A stretch of DNA of 64,000 nt from Paenibacillus sp. PL91. GTDB lineage: Bacteria; Bacillota; Bacilli; Paenibacillales; Paenibacillaceae. Made by a program: the position numbers and the translations under genes. Location: positions 1 to 64,000 of the forward strand of contig NZ_JABBYG020000010.1 of NCBI RefSeq assembly GCF_012935325.2, read 5' to 3'. This document shows positions 24,451 through 32,868 of the stretch, one piece after another; the stretch's first letter is position 1, and the number at the start of each line of letters is the position of its first letter. Under the pieces are notes generated by a model. It did no database searches, was not told where the DNA came from, and saw only the letters and a list, made by a program, of their open reading frames with translations.

Positions 24451-25560
24451 ATGTACTTACGTCAAGATACGGTAGCGGTTAAAGTCGGCAATCTTACGAT
24501 TGGCGGCAGCAATGAGGTTATTATTCAGAGCATGTGTACGACCAAGACTGCTGACGTAGAAGCGACTGTCGCTGAAATATTGGGACTTGAGGAAGCGGGC
24601 TGCCAGCTTGTGCGGGTTACCGTCAACAACAAGGAAGCTGCTGAAGCGATTAAAGAGATTAAGAAGCGCATTCATATCCCGCTTGTTGCGGACATTCATT
24701 TTGATTATCGTTTGGCTCTGCTGGCCATTGAGAACGGCATCGACAAGGTTCGGATTAATCCGGGCAACATCGGTCGCCGGGAACGGGTAGAGGCTGTCGT
24801 TAAGGCGTGCAAGGAAAAAGGAATTCCGATTCGGATAGGCGTTAACGCCGGCTCGCTGGAAAATCATTTGCTTGAGAAGTATGGTTACCCGACTCCGGAA
24901 GCAATGGTTGAGAGCGCGCTTTTCCATATCGGCATTTTGGAGGAGCTTGATTTCCACGATATTATCGTTTCGCTCAAAGCGTCAGATGTACCGATGGCGA
25001 TTGCTGCCTACTCCATGGCCGCTAAAGTGATCAAATATCCGCTTCACCTAGGCATTACGGAAGCTGGCACGCTGCACACCGGCACGATTAAGAGCTCGGC
25101 TGGTATCGGTGCACTGCTTGCGCTCGGTATCGGCAACACGCTTAGGATCAGCCTCAGCGCCGATACGGTGGAAGAGGTTAAGGTCGCTCGCGAGCTGCTC
25201 AAAACCTTCGGACTTATTACAAATGCTGCTACTCTTGTATCCTGCCCGACCTGCGGCCGATTGGATATTGATTTATTCTCAATCGCCAATGAAGTAGAGG
25301 ACTATATTTCTAAAATTAAAGTTCCGATCAAGGTGTCTGTGCTAGGCTGTGCGGTTAACGGTCCTGGAGAGGCCCGCGAAGCGGATATCGGCATCGCAGG
25401 AGCTAGAGGCGAAGGCATGCTTTTCCGTTATGGAGAGCTGATTCGCAAGGTGCCAGAAGCAGAGCTGCTAAGCGAGCTAAAGAAGGAAATCGACGAAATC
25501 GTACGCGTGTTTGAAGCGACAGGCGAAATTCCAGGCCGGAAGCATCATGCGCCGGCTTAA
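24451..25560 (+). CDS. ispG: 4-hydroxy-3-methylbut-2-en-1-yl diphosphate synthase (GcpE)
   Basis: A 369-residue [4Fe-4S] enzyme of the MEP isoprenoid pathway that converts MEcPP to HMBPP. The TIM-barrel part includes QSMCTTKTADVEAT and 'VRINPGNIG'. The C-terminal cluster-binding cysteines are seen in SCPTCGR and GCAVNGPGEA. The frame is open from 24376, but GGGAG at 24436-24440 is spaced for the ATG at 24451, and MYLRQDTVAVKVG aligns with family N-termini. It is a single-gene unit between clpX and the germination operon, flanked by hairpins. Confidence 0.96.
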   Translation: MYLRQDTVAVKVGNLTIGGSNEVIIQSMCTTKTADVEATVAEILGLEEAGCQLVRVTVNNKEAAEAIKEIKKRIHIPLVADIHFDYRLALLAIENGIDKVRINPGNIGRRERVEAVVKACKEKGIPIRIGVNAGSLENHLLEKYGYPTPEAMVESALFHIGILEELDFHDIIVSLKASDVPMAIAAYSMAAKVIKYPLHLGITEAGTLHTGTIKSSAGIGALLALGIGNTLRISLSADTVEEVKVARELLKTFGLITNAATLVSCPTCGRLDIDLFSIANEVEDYISKIKVPIKVSVLGCAVNGPGEAREADIGIAGARGEGMLFRYGELIRKVPEAELLSELKKEIDEIVRVFEATGEIPGRKHHAPA

Positions 25561-25569
25561 CTCCGAGTA

Positions 25570-25617
25570 AGAGGCTTATTTACGTCATTTGTTGACGCGA
25601 ATAAGCCTCTTTTTTTT
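25570..25617 (+). terminator. Terminator after ispG
   Basis: AGAGGCTTATT and ACGTCA pair with TGACGCGAATAAGCCTCT, followed by seven T. Confidence 0.9.
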
Positions 25618-25724
25618 GTTCGCAGACGGCGGGGTCGCTTCCATGGCAAGCTAATATGCATATTTTACGGAAATTAAGGAAAAATATTGTTTACAGCATG
25701 GCATGAGGCAAAGGCGGGGGGAAC

Positions 25725-26822
25725 TTGGAGCGTATTAGTCTGAATCAATTGGGATCCCTGATTGTGATGTTTTTGATCGGCAGCTCCTCATTGTTTTTTC
25801 TGGCGAGCGATGCCGACAAGGATGCATGGCTTGCAGTTCTGATCGGCATGATATGCGGACTAATCATGTTATGGGGCGTAAACCTGAAGCTGTTTAAGAT
25901 GGTTCCTCATAAAAATCTCATCGAAATCATATTCGAGCTGATGGGAAAGCCGCTTGGCTACATCATCTCATTCTCTTACGTTATTTATTTCTGCTATAAA
26001 TCCATCCGCAATGTACGGGAATTTGGCGATCTGATGATTATCTATTTGCTGCCGCAAACGCCGCTGGTTTCTCTTATGCTCATTATATGCATCTTGGCGG
26101 CTTACACCGTATTTCACGGCATCGATGTTTTTTTTCGGATGTCCGAGGTTGTCCTTCCCATTGTTATTGGCATTTACGTTTTTTTATTTTTGCTAATTGC
26201 AGGCTCGGGCTTGCTTCATTTCGAAAATATTACCCCAGTGCTGGATAATGGCATCATGCCGGTTTGGGACGTAGCCTTCCCGGAGCTGATCTCCTTTCCA
26301 TTTGGTGAAATGATCTTATTTTTAATGTTTTGGAAATATACGGAGAACAACAGCGGAATGGCAGTCCTGTCCATTAAATGTTATCTATTCTCCGGTTTGT
26401 TTATAACACTTACGAATGTATTCATATTCTCTGTTTTAGGCAATCTTGCGGGAACGGCTGCGGTTCCTCTCATGCAGGTGACTAACCTCATCGAATTTGC
26501 CCAATTTTTGGAGCGAATCGACCCCTTTGTCGCATTGCTGCTTTTCACCGGCGTTTTTTTTAAGCTGACAACTTATTATTTTGGAGCGGTGATGGCCTTG
26601 TCTTATTTAATTAAGCTGCAGAGGGCGTACGTCATTCTTGCTGTCGGGGCTGTCATTTTTTTTGGCTCCTTTGCTTTCAGAAACTACATGCAGCAAATCT
26701 GGTTTGGTTTTCAGTACAACATCAAATATCATTTCCCATTTTTTCAAATTGTGCTTCCATTACTGCTGCTTATGCTCGCAATGATTAAGAAGAGACAAAG
26801 CGAAAAGAGGCTTGCGGAATGA
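25725..26822 (+). CDS. Spore germination protein, GerAB-type B subunit (first copy)
   Basis: A 365-residue membrane protein with about ten hydrophobic segments, of the GerAB/ArcD/ProY transporter-like family. B subunits of germinant receptors sit in the spore inner membrane and bind the germinant. Start TTG after GGCGGGGGG. Its ATGA overlaps the start of the A-subunit gene, so the two are translationally coupled. It is one of two B-type genes in this operon. Confidence 0.9.
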   Translation: MERISLNQLGSLIVMFLIGSSSLFFLASDADKDAWLAVLIGMICGLIMLWGVNLKLFKMVPHKNLIEIIFELMGKPLGYIISFSYVIYFCYKSIRNVREFGDLMIIYLLPQTPLVSLMLIICILAAYTVFHGIDVFFRMSEVVLPIVIGIYVFLFLLIAGSGLLHFENITPVLDNGIMPVWDVAFPELISFPFGEMILFLMFWKYTENNSGMAVLSIKCYLFSGLFITLTNVFIFSVLGNLAGTAAVPLMQVTNLIEFAQFLERIDPFVALLLFTGVFFKLTTYYFGAVMALSYLIKLQRAYVILAVGAVIFFGSFAFRNYMQQIWFGFQYNIKYHFPFFQIVLPLLLLMLAMIKKRQSEKRLAE

Positions 26823-28390
26823 ACGAGAAGCTCAAATATAACATCGAGAAGGACGTGAAGGACTTAACGCCTTTATCGAACAGCTTGGATCAAAATTTGA
26901 AAATGGTAACTGATGAGCTGGGGACGGAGCCGGATATCATGATTCGGCCGCTGCATTTGTTCAATAACGCCAAAGCGGCATTATTATACATAGCAGGCAT
27001 GACAGAGGCGAATATGGTCAACCTGCTCGTGCTGAGCATGCTTTCCGAGCAGTCTTCCGGCAGCGTCGGCGGCAATGGGGAAAATGTTTTTCAGACCGTG
27101 CTCTACCGGTCGCTCGCGATCGGGGGCGTTCAAAAGCTCAAAAGCATAGATGAAGTTCTGCTCGCGATGCTCGAAGGCAATACGGTCATCCTGATTGACG
27201 GATTCAGCGAAGCCATTGCAGCTTATACCTGCGGCGTTGAGAGGAGAGCCGTAGAAGAACCGAGCACGCAAACCGTTGTCCGCGGGCCAAAGGAAGGGTT
27301 TACCGAAGCCGTACATACAAATACGTCCCTCATTCGCAACAAAATAAAGTCGACCAATCTTCGAATGGAATACCGGATCATCGGACATCAAACGCGGACG
27401 ACGGTTGTTGTCGTTTACATGAAAGGGATTGCAGAGGAGAAAGTGGTGGAGGAAGTGCGCCGCCGGCTGGATGTAATCGATACAGACAGCATATTGGAGA
27501 GCGGATATATCGAGGAGTTTATTCAAGATAAAACGTTTACTCCGTTCCCGCTGCTGCAAAACTCCGAAAGGCCCGATGCGGTTGCAGCGGGGCTCCTCGA
27601 AGGGCAGGTTGCGATTATTGTAGACGGCACGCCGTTTGTACTTCTGGCTCCTGTAACGTTCGTCAAATTTTTTCAATCCAGCGAGGATTATTACCAGCGC
27701 TACGATATTGCAACGTTTTTGCGATTCATTCGCTTCGGCTCCTTTTTCGTTTCGATGCTCCTTCCGTCGCTGTACATTGCCATCACGACGTTTCATCAGG
27801 AAATGCTGCCGACCCAGCTGTTGATCAGCATTGCTGCCCAAAGGGAGGGGGTTCCTTTCCCTGCCCTAATCGAAGCGATGATCATGGAGCTTACGTTTGA
27901 AATATTGCGTGAAGCGGGCATCAGAATGCCTCGCGTTATCGGTCCTGCGATTTCGATCGTCGGCGCACTCGTGCTCGGCCAATCGGCCGTGCAGGCAGGC
28001 CTCATATCCGCCGCGATGGTCATCGTCGTTTCCTTCACGGCGATCGCCAGTTTCGTCATTCCAGCGGTCAATATGGGCACGGCGGCTCGCCTCATCCGAT
28101 TTGCGCTTATGATTCTTGCCGGTACCTTCGGCGTATTCGGCATTATGGCAGGGCTTATGCTGCTGCTCACGCATCTGTCGGCGCTTCGCTCATTCGGGAT
28201 TCCTTATTTGACGCCTATATCGCCTCTCGTGCCAGGCAACTTAAAGGACGTATTTATTAGGGTGCCTTGGTGGGCGATGAAAAAACGTCCGAAACTCGAC
28301 AAAAAAGAGCATACAACGCGGCAGGGCAAGACGAGCAGCTATACGGAAAAAGCCGCCGACGATTCTCGCAAAGGTGGTGAAGTCAAGTGA
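26819..28390 (+). CDS. Spore germination protein, GerA-family A subunit
   Basis: A 523-residue GerA/GerKA-family protein. A large N-terminal hydrophilic part (about 1-290) with 'DIMIRPLHLFNNAKAALLYIAGM' and 'GNTVILIDGF' is followed by several membrane helices (about 300-460) and a short charged basic tail. A subunits assemble with B and C subunits to form the ion-conducting germinant receptor. It overlaps both neighbours by four bases (ATGA before, GTGA after). Confidence 0.95.
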   Translation: MNEKLKYNIEKDVKDLTPLSNSLDQNLKMVTDELGTEPDIMIRPLHLFNNAKAALLYIAGMTEANMVNLLVLSMLSEQSSGSVGGNGENVFQTVLYRSLAIGGVQKLKSIDEVLLAMLEGNTVILIDGFSEAIAAYTCGVERRAVEEPSTQTVVRGPKEGFTEAVHTNTSLIRNKIKSTNLRMEYRIIGHQTRTTVVVVYMKGIAEEKVVEEVRRRLDVIDTDSILESGYIEEFIQDKTFTPFPLLQNSERPDAVAAGLLEGQVAIIVDGTPFVLLAPVTFVKFFQSSEDYYQRYDIATFLRFIRFGSFFVSMLLPSLYIAITTFHQEMLPTQLLISIAAQREGVPFPALIEAMIMELTFEILREAGIRMPRVIGPAISIVGALVLGQSAVQAGLISAAMVIVVSFTAIASFVIPAVNMGTAARLIRFALMILAGTFGVFGIMAGLMLLLTHLSALRSFGIPYLTPISPLVPGNLKDVFIRVPWWAMKKRPKLDKKEHTTRQGKTSSYTEKAADDSRKGGEVK

Positions 28391-29490
28391 ATCAGCGCAT
28401 AACGAGCTTGCAAGCGGTAGCGATCATCGTAAATACGATTCTGCCTAGCTCGATCTTGTTTATACCCAGCTACGTCATCCATATTTCGGGTCAGGATGGA
28501 TGGATTTCCATCCTTTTATCGGTTGCCGCAGCCCTACTGCTCGCGTTCGTCATAGGAAGCATTTGTCTCCAAAACAATAGGACGCCGCTGCTGGACTTCC
28601 TGGCGGGCCGATTCGGAAAATTCGTCTCGACCGTGATCGGACTTGTGATGTGCGGTTATTACTTCATAACGACGGTTACGGTCGTCAGGCATTTTGCCGA
28701 TTACATGTCCGAGCAAATATTGATGATGACGCCTCTGCTCTTGCTGGTGAGCATCATCGTGCTTGTATCCGTCTATATGGCCTCGCAAGGGATCGAAGTG
28801 ATGGCTCGGGTGCATTTTATCGTATTCGTATTTGTTTTGCTATTCGTTGGCTTGAATGTGCTGCTCCTAGGGGGCCAGTATGATTTTTCACAATTCCTTC
28901 CGGTATTCGATAGCACGCCGATTCGCCTTGCCGTATCCGGCTTTATGCCGCTAGGCTGGCTCTCGGAAATTGCGGCGCTGCTGCTCTTGCTCCCGTATTT
29001 GGAGAAAGCATCCTCGGCAAGGGGAATCGCCATATGGGGCACGCTGATTTCCGGCATTCTCATTTCGGTTATTACGGCAGTGACGATTGCGGTATTCGGG
29101 ACAAAAATTATCGGTGCGATGTCCTATCCTGCATTTGCGGCGATCGGCACGATCGAAATCGGACAATTCGTTGAGCGGGTGGATGTACTGCTGCTCTCGG
29201 CATGGACGGCATCGATGTTTGCGAAGGTGTCGGTTTCCATGTTTGTTTTTTTTCATTTGGTTTCGGATACGTTTAAAATCAAAGCGCACCCTGCTTTGTA
29301 TTTAGCCGGGGGCGCGCTTGTCGTCGCTATGGCGTTGTACTCTTGGCCGAGCAGCGTTGCGGTTGTCAAATATAGCTATTCGACGCTGACCATCTTTTTC
29401 TTATTGAACAATTACGCGGTTTCTCTGCTCATTTGGTGCGGCCTTCGCCTAACGCGCCATAAGGCAAAGACGGGAGAGGCTGGCGTATGA
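28387..29490 (+). CDS. Spore germination protein, GerAB-type B subunit (second copy)
   Basis: A 367-residue membrane protein of the same B-subunit family as the gene at 25725 but clearly diverged in sequence. It opens 'RITSLQAVAIIVNTILPSSILFIPS', which lines up with family N-termini, and has about ten membrane segments. GTG start after AAAGGTGG, overlapping the A-subunit stop by four bases. A second B subunit could pair alternatively with the A protein and widen germinant range; this is inference. Confidence 0.92.
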   Translation: MNQRITSLQAVAIIVNTILPSSILFIPSYVIHISGQDGWISILLSVAAALLLAFVIGSICLQNNRTPLLDFLAGRFGKFVSTVIGLVMCGYYFITTVTVVRHFADYMSEQILMMTPLLLLVSIIVLVSVYMASQGIEVMARVHFIVFVFVLLFVGLNVLLLGGQYDFSQFLPVFDSTPIRLAVSGFMPLGWLSEIAALLLLLPYLEKASSARGIAIWGTLISGILISVITAVTIAVFGTKIIGAMSYPAFAAIGTIEIGQFVERVDVLLLSAWTASMFAKVSVSMFVFFHLVSDTFKIKAHPALYLAGGALVVAMALYSWPSSVAVVKYSYSTLTIFFLLNNYAVSLLIWCGLRLTRHKAKTGEAGV

Positions 29491-30713
29491 GGGAGCAGTT
29501 CATGCTTGTCCGTATGCTCGTCATTTTGCTGTGCGCGGCTCTGCTGCCTGGCTGCTGGAACAGAATCGAATTGAATGAGTTAGCCATTACGGCCGCTACC
29601 TCGATAGACAGAAAGGGCAATGATTGGCTGGTTTCATTCCAAGTCGTTATTCCTTCCTCGATTTCTTCCGGGATCGGCATTACAGGCGGCGGCGCCGGCG
29701 CCCCGGTTAACGTCTATTCGACGGTGGGCAAAACGATAAGGGAGGCAAATTCGCGAAGCTTCTTCGAGAGCCCGCGCAAGCTTTATTTTGCGCATAACCG
29801 TGTCATAGTCGTTAGCGAAGAAACGGCGAGGAGAGGGTTGAATCCGATTTTAGACGTTTATTTGCGCAATACGGACGCGAGGGAAACCGTTGACGTATTG
29901 ATAACGCCGGGAAGCGCCCGTAAAATTTTGGAGCAAATGATGCAAATTCAAAAAATTTCTGGCAACGGCATAAGGGAGATCAACCATTTGGAAGCCGAAT
30001 ATACTTCTGTGCTGCCTGAAGTGAAAATGTACCAGCTTGCGATGAATTTGGCCAGCGATTCGGCCAGCGCGCTATTGCCGGAAGTATTCGTGTCAGGGGA
30101 TTCGGAATCGTCCGACTTGAAGACATTCGAAAAAACGACGCTTCCGGCAAAAATCAAGCTGGGCAGGGCAGCTTTAATAAAAAAAGACAAAATGGTAGGC
30201 TGGCTGACCCGGAAAGAAGCGCTTGGCGTCGCTTTCATAAGAAACGATATCAAGAAATCGATTTTAACTATCGCCTGCCCCAATGAGAGCGAAAAATTTT
30301 CAACGGTTATGATCGGCAATTCTTCGACGGAGCTGACGCCTTCCGTGAAAGAGGGGAAAATGTCCGTGAAGGTTAAGATTAAAGGAAAAGCCTCGCTGAC
30401 GCAGTCCGACTGCAAGGAAATGGATTTTTATAATCCGGCAGTGATTGCGAGCCTAGAGCAGGAGGTTGAAAAGGAGATCGTCGGCTCCGCGAATGCGGGC
30501 TGGAGGGCCGCACGGAAATATAAAACCGATGCGGTCGGTTTTGCCGATATGGCACATCGGAAGTACCGCAAGCAATGGCGGGTATGGAAGCAGAATTGGG
30601 ATGCCGCTTTCTCCGCTATCGAAATCAATGTGACTGCCGATATTACGATGACGAATGTGGGGCTTAGCAATAAGCCGTTTAACGTAAATAATTTGCGCAA
30701 CGGCAAAGAATAG
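29487..30713 (+). CDS. Spore germination lipoprotein, Ger(x)C family C subunit
   Basis: A 408-residue lipoprotein. The signal peptide ends in LLPGC, so Cys23 is the lipidation site, and NRIELNEL follows as in most GerAC proteins. The Ger(x)C domain fills the rest; the C-terminal 'WDAAFSAIEINVTADITMTNVGL' is typical. C subunits are anchored on the outer face of the spore inner membrane and are needed for receptor function. It overlaps the second B gene by ATGA. Confidence 0.95.
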   Translation: MREQFMLVRMLVILLCAALLPGCWNRIELNELAITAATSIDRKGNDWLVSFQVVIPSSISSGIGITGGGAGAPVNVYSTVGKTIREANSRSFFESPRKLYFAHNRVIVVSEETARRGLNPILDVYLRNTDARETVDVLITPGSARKILEQMMQIQKISGNGIREINHLEAEYTSVLPEVKMYQLAMNLASDSASALLPEVFVSGDSESSDLKTFEKTTLPAKIKLGRAALIKKDKMVGWLTRKEALGVAFIRNDIKKSILTIACPNESEKFSTVMIGNSSTELTPSVKEGKMSVKVKIKGKASLTQSDCKEMDFYNPAVIASLEQEVEKEIVGSANAGWRAARKYKTDAVGFADMAHRKYRKQWRVWKQNWDAAFSAIEINVTADITMTNVGLSNKPFNVNNLRNGKE

Positions 30714-30723
30714 GGGGCGCGTC

Positions 30724-30966
30724 ATGGATATAAAGACAGCTGCATTCGGCACTGCGTTTGTCGCGGCGCTCTGGCTCGGCATCAAGCCGCTCCTGAAGCA
30801 AGGCAAGCACCGGGAGTATATGCTTTATGCGACGATGATCGTATGGGCGGCTTACTTATTTGCTTCCGAGCATTTTGAATGGCCGCCAATGACACTAGTA
30901 ACGCTAATGACGCTAATGGTCTCGCCCATAGAACATTTTTTAAACATCATGAGCTGGCTGCGGTAG
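30724..30966 (+). CDS. Small two-helix membrane protein of the germination operon (D-type)
   Basis: An 80-residue protein with two hydrophobic segments (about 5-24 and 35-50) and a short tail. It starts 10 bp after the C-subunit gene with a GGGGGCGTC ribosome region. In size, topology and position it matches the small D proteins found in some ger operons of Bacillus, which modulate receptor activity. Sequence identity to a specific D protein was not checked. Confidence 0.75.
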   Translation: MDIKTAAFGTAFVAALWLGIKPLLKQGKHREYMLYATMIVWAAYLFASEHFEWPPMTLVTLMTLMVSPIEHFLNIMSWLR

Positions 30967-31127
30967 CAATCAGCGATTGCGAAAAATAACTGCTTTAACG
31001 GTTATTACCACTTCACAGGGGCAATACTATCAATACGCATGCTTATTACGGATAGGTTGCTTATTTGAATATAAGCTTACTACTAAGACGGCATCAGCCG
31101 TTTGCGCTTGAGAGGAGCGGATTGCTA

Positions 31128-32831
31128 ATGAGTTTAAGTGTTGTATTGATGTTGATCCAAGTGTTTTTTGCGGTCGTAATTGGCTTGTATTTCTGGAACC
31201 TGCTGCGCAATCAGAAGACGAACCGCTCGGCCGTTGACCGAGAATCGCGCAAAGAGATGGACAAGCTGCGGAAGCTAAGGAGCATATCGCTTACGAAGCC
31301 TCTAGCCGAGAAGACAAGGCCGCAAGCAATGCAGGATATTGTGGGGCAGCGTGACGGCCTGCGTGCCTTAAAGGCGGCGCTGTGCAGCGCTAACCCGCAG
31401 CATGTCATTATATATGGACCGCCGGGCGTCGGGAAGACGGCTGCGGCCCGTGTCGTACTGGAGGAAGCGAAAAAAAATCCATCCTCGCCGTTTTTGCCGG
31501 AGGCGAAGTTTACAGAGATCGATGCGACTACCGCTCGTTTTGACGAGCGCGGAATAGCCGATCCGCTCATCGGCTCCGTGCATGACCCGATTTACCAGGG
31601 TGCAGGCGCAATGGGTGTTGCCGGCATTCCACAGCCTAAGCCAGGTGCTGTGACGAAGGCGCATGGCGGGATTTTGTTTATTGACGAAATTGGTGAATTG
31701 CATCCGGTTCAAATGAATAAATTGTTAAAAGTGCTGGAAGACCGTAAAGTATTTCTGGAGAGCGCTTATTATAATTCGGAGGATTCGAATATACCGGTGT
31801 ATATTCATGATATTTTCCAGAACGGACTGCCAGCTGATTTCCGTCTAGTTGGCGCGACAACGCGTTCGCCGCAGGAGATTCCGCCTGCAATAAGGTCCCG
31901 CTGCATGGAAGTGTTTTTCCGTCCGCTGCTTGCCGATGAAATTGCTTTGGTAGCCGAAAACGCGGTCAAAAAAATCGGCTTCCCGCCATGTCCTGAAGCG
32001 ATTGATGTCGTGAAGCGGTACGCGACCAACGGACGCGAAGCGGTTAATGTTATTCAGCTTGCTGCGGGCGTCGCTTTATCTGAAAAGCGGGACAGCATCT
32101 CTGCGGGTGATATTGAGTGGGTCGTAAACAGCAGCCAAATTCCGCCCCGTCCTGACCGCAAGGTGCCTGAGGCGCCACAAATCGGCTTCGTTAACGGTCT
32201 TGCCGTGTATGGGCCAAACATGGGAACGCTGCTTGAAATCGAAGTTAGCGCGATTCCTGCGGCTGCAGGCAAAGGCCAGTTCACGATTACCGGTGTTGTT
32301 GATGAGGAGGAACTCGGCGGCGGCTCGCGAACACTTAGAAGAAAAAGTATGGCAAAAGGCTCAGTGGAAAATGTAATTACAGTATTGCGTCGAATTGGTT
32401 TGAATCCGCAGGATTTTGATTTGCATATCAACTTTCCCGGCGGCACGCCAATCGACGGACCTTCTGCGGGAATTGCAATGGCAACGGCCATAACGTCAGC
32501 GATCAAAGGCATTCCAATCGATAACAAGCTGGCAATGACCGGCGAGGTTGGCATTCATGGCAACGTGAAGCCTGTTGGCGGCGTATTGGCTAAGGTTGAG
32601 GCTGCGTTCCAAGCTGGGGCAAAAACGGTCATTATCCCAAGGGAGAACTGGCAGGCTATATTTGCAGATTTGGAAGGACTTAAGGTCATTCCGGTTGAAA
32701 AGGTGGAAGAAGTGTTTAAGTATGTATTTCCAGGTGCCGAGGTATCCCCTGTACGGGTGGATGCTCCGCTTGGAACAGATCTTTTTATCGCTTCTGCCGT
32801 TCCGTATTTGCAGGCAGATTCCGTAGAATGA
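31128..32831 (+). CDS. lonB: ATP-dependent protease LonB
   Basis: A 567-residue membrane-anchored Lon-type protease made in Bacillus forespores. An N-terminal hydrophobic anchor (about 2-23) is followed by an AAA+ module with Walker A YGPPGVGKTAA and Walker B ILFIDEIGE. The C-terminal S16 protease domain has Ser446 in DGPSAGIAMA and Lys in GGVLAKVEAA. The frame is open from 31065, but AGAGGAG at 31111-31117 fits the ATG at 31128, which also gives the right N-terminal anchor. lonA follows after 37 bp, as in B. subtilis. Confidence 0.96.
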   Translation: MSLSVVLMLIQVFFAVVIGLYFWNLLRNQKTNRSAVDRESRKEMDKLRKLRSISLTKPLAEKTRPQAMQDIVGQRDGLRALKAALCSANPQHVIIYGPPGVGKTAAARVVLEEAKKNPSSPFLPEAKFTEIDATTARFDERGIADPLIGSVHDPIYQGAGAMGVAGIPQPKPGAVTKAHGGILFIDEIGELHPVQMNKLLKVLEDRKVFLESAYYNSEDSNIPVYIHDIFQNGLPADFRLVGATTRSPQEIPPAIRSRCMEVFFRPLLADEIALVAENAVKKIGFPPCPEAIDVVKRYATNGREAVNVIQLAAGVALSEKRDSISAGDIEWVVNSSQIPPRPDRKVPEAPQIGFVNGLAVYGPNMGTLLEIEVSAIPAAAGKGQFTITGVVDEEELGGGSRTLRRKSMAKGSVENVITVLRRIGLNPQDFDLHINFPGGTPIDGPSAGIAMATAITSAIKGIPIDNKLAMTGEVGIHGNVKPVGGVLAKVEAAFQAGAKTVIIPRENWQAIFADLEGLKVIPVEKVEEVFKYVFPGAEVSPVRVDAPLGTDLFIASAVPYLQADSVE

Positions 32832-32868
32832 TAAACTAGGGTAGACGTTAACATTTGGAGGTGCTGGT

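Noticed and set aside
26984..27841. 285-codon open frame opposite the GerA gene
   Set aside because: Antisense shadow of a conserved gene; the composition is what reverse-complemented coding sequence gives.
30967..31127. Sigma-F or sigma-G promoter before lonB
   Set aside because: No combination of -35 and -10 elements at proper spacing could be found by eye, although lonB is forespore-specific in Bacillus.
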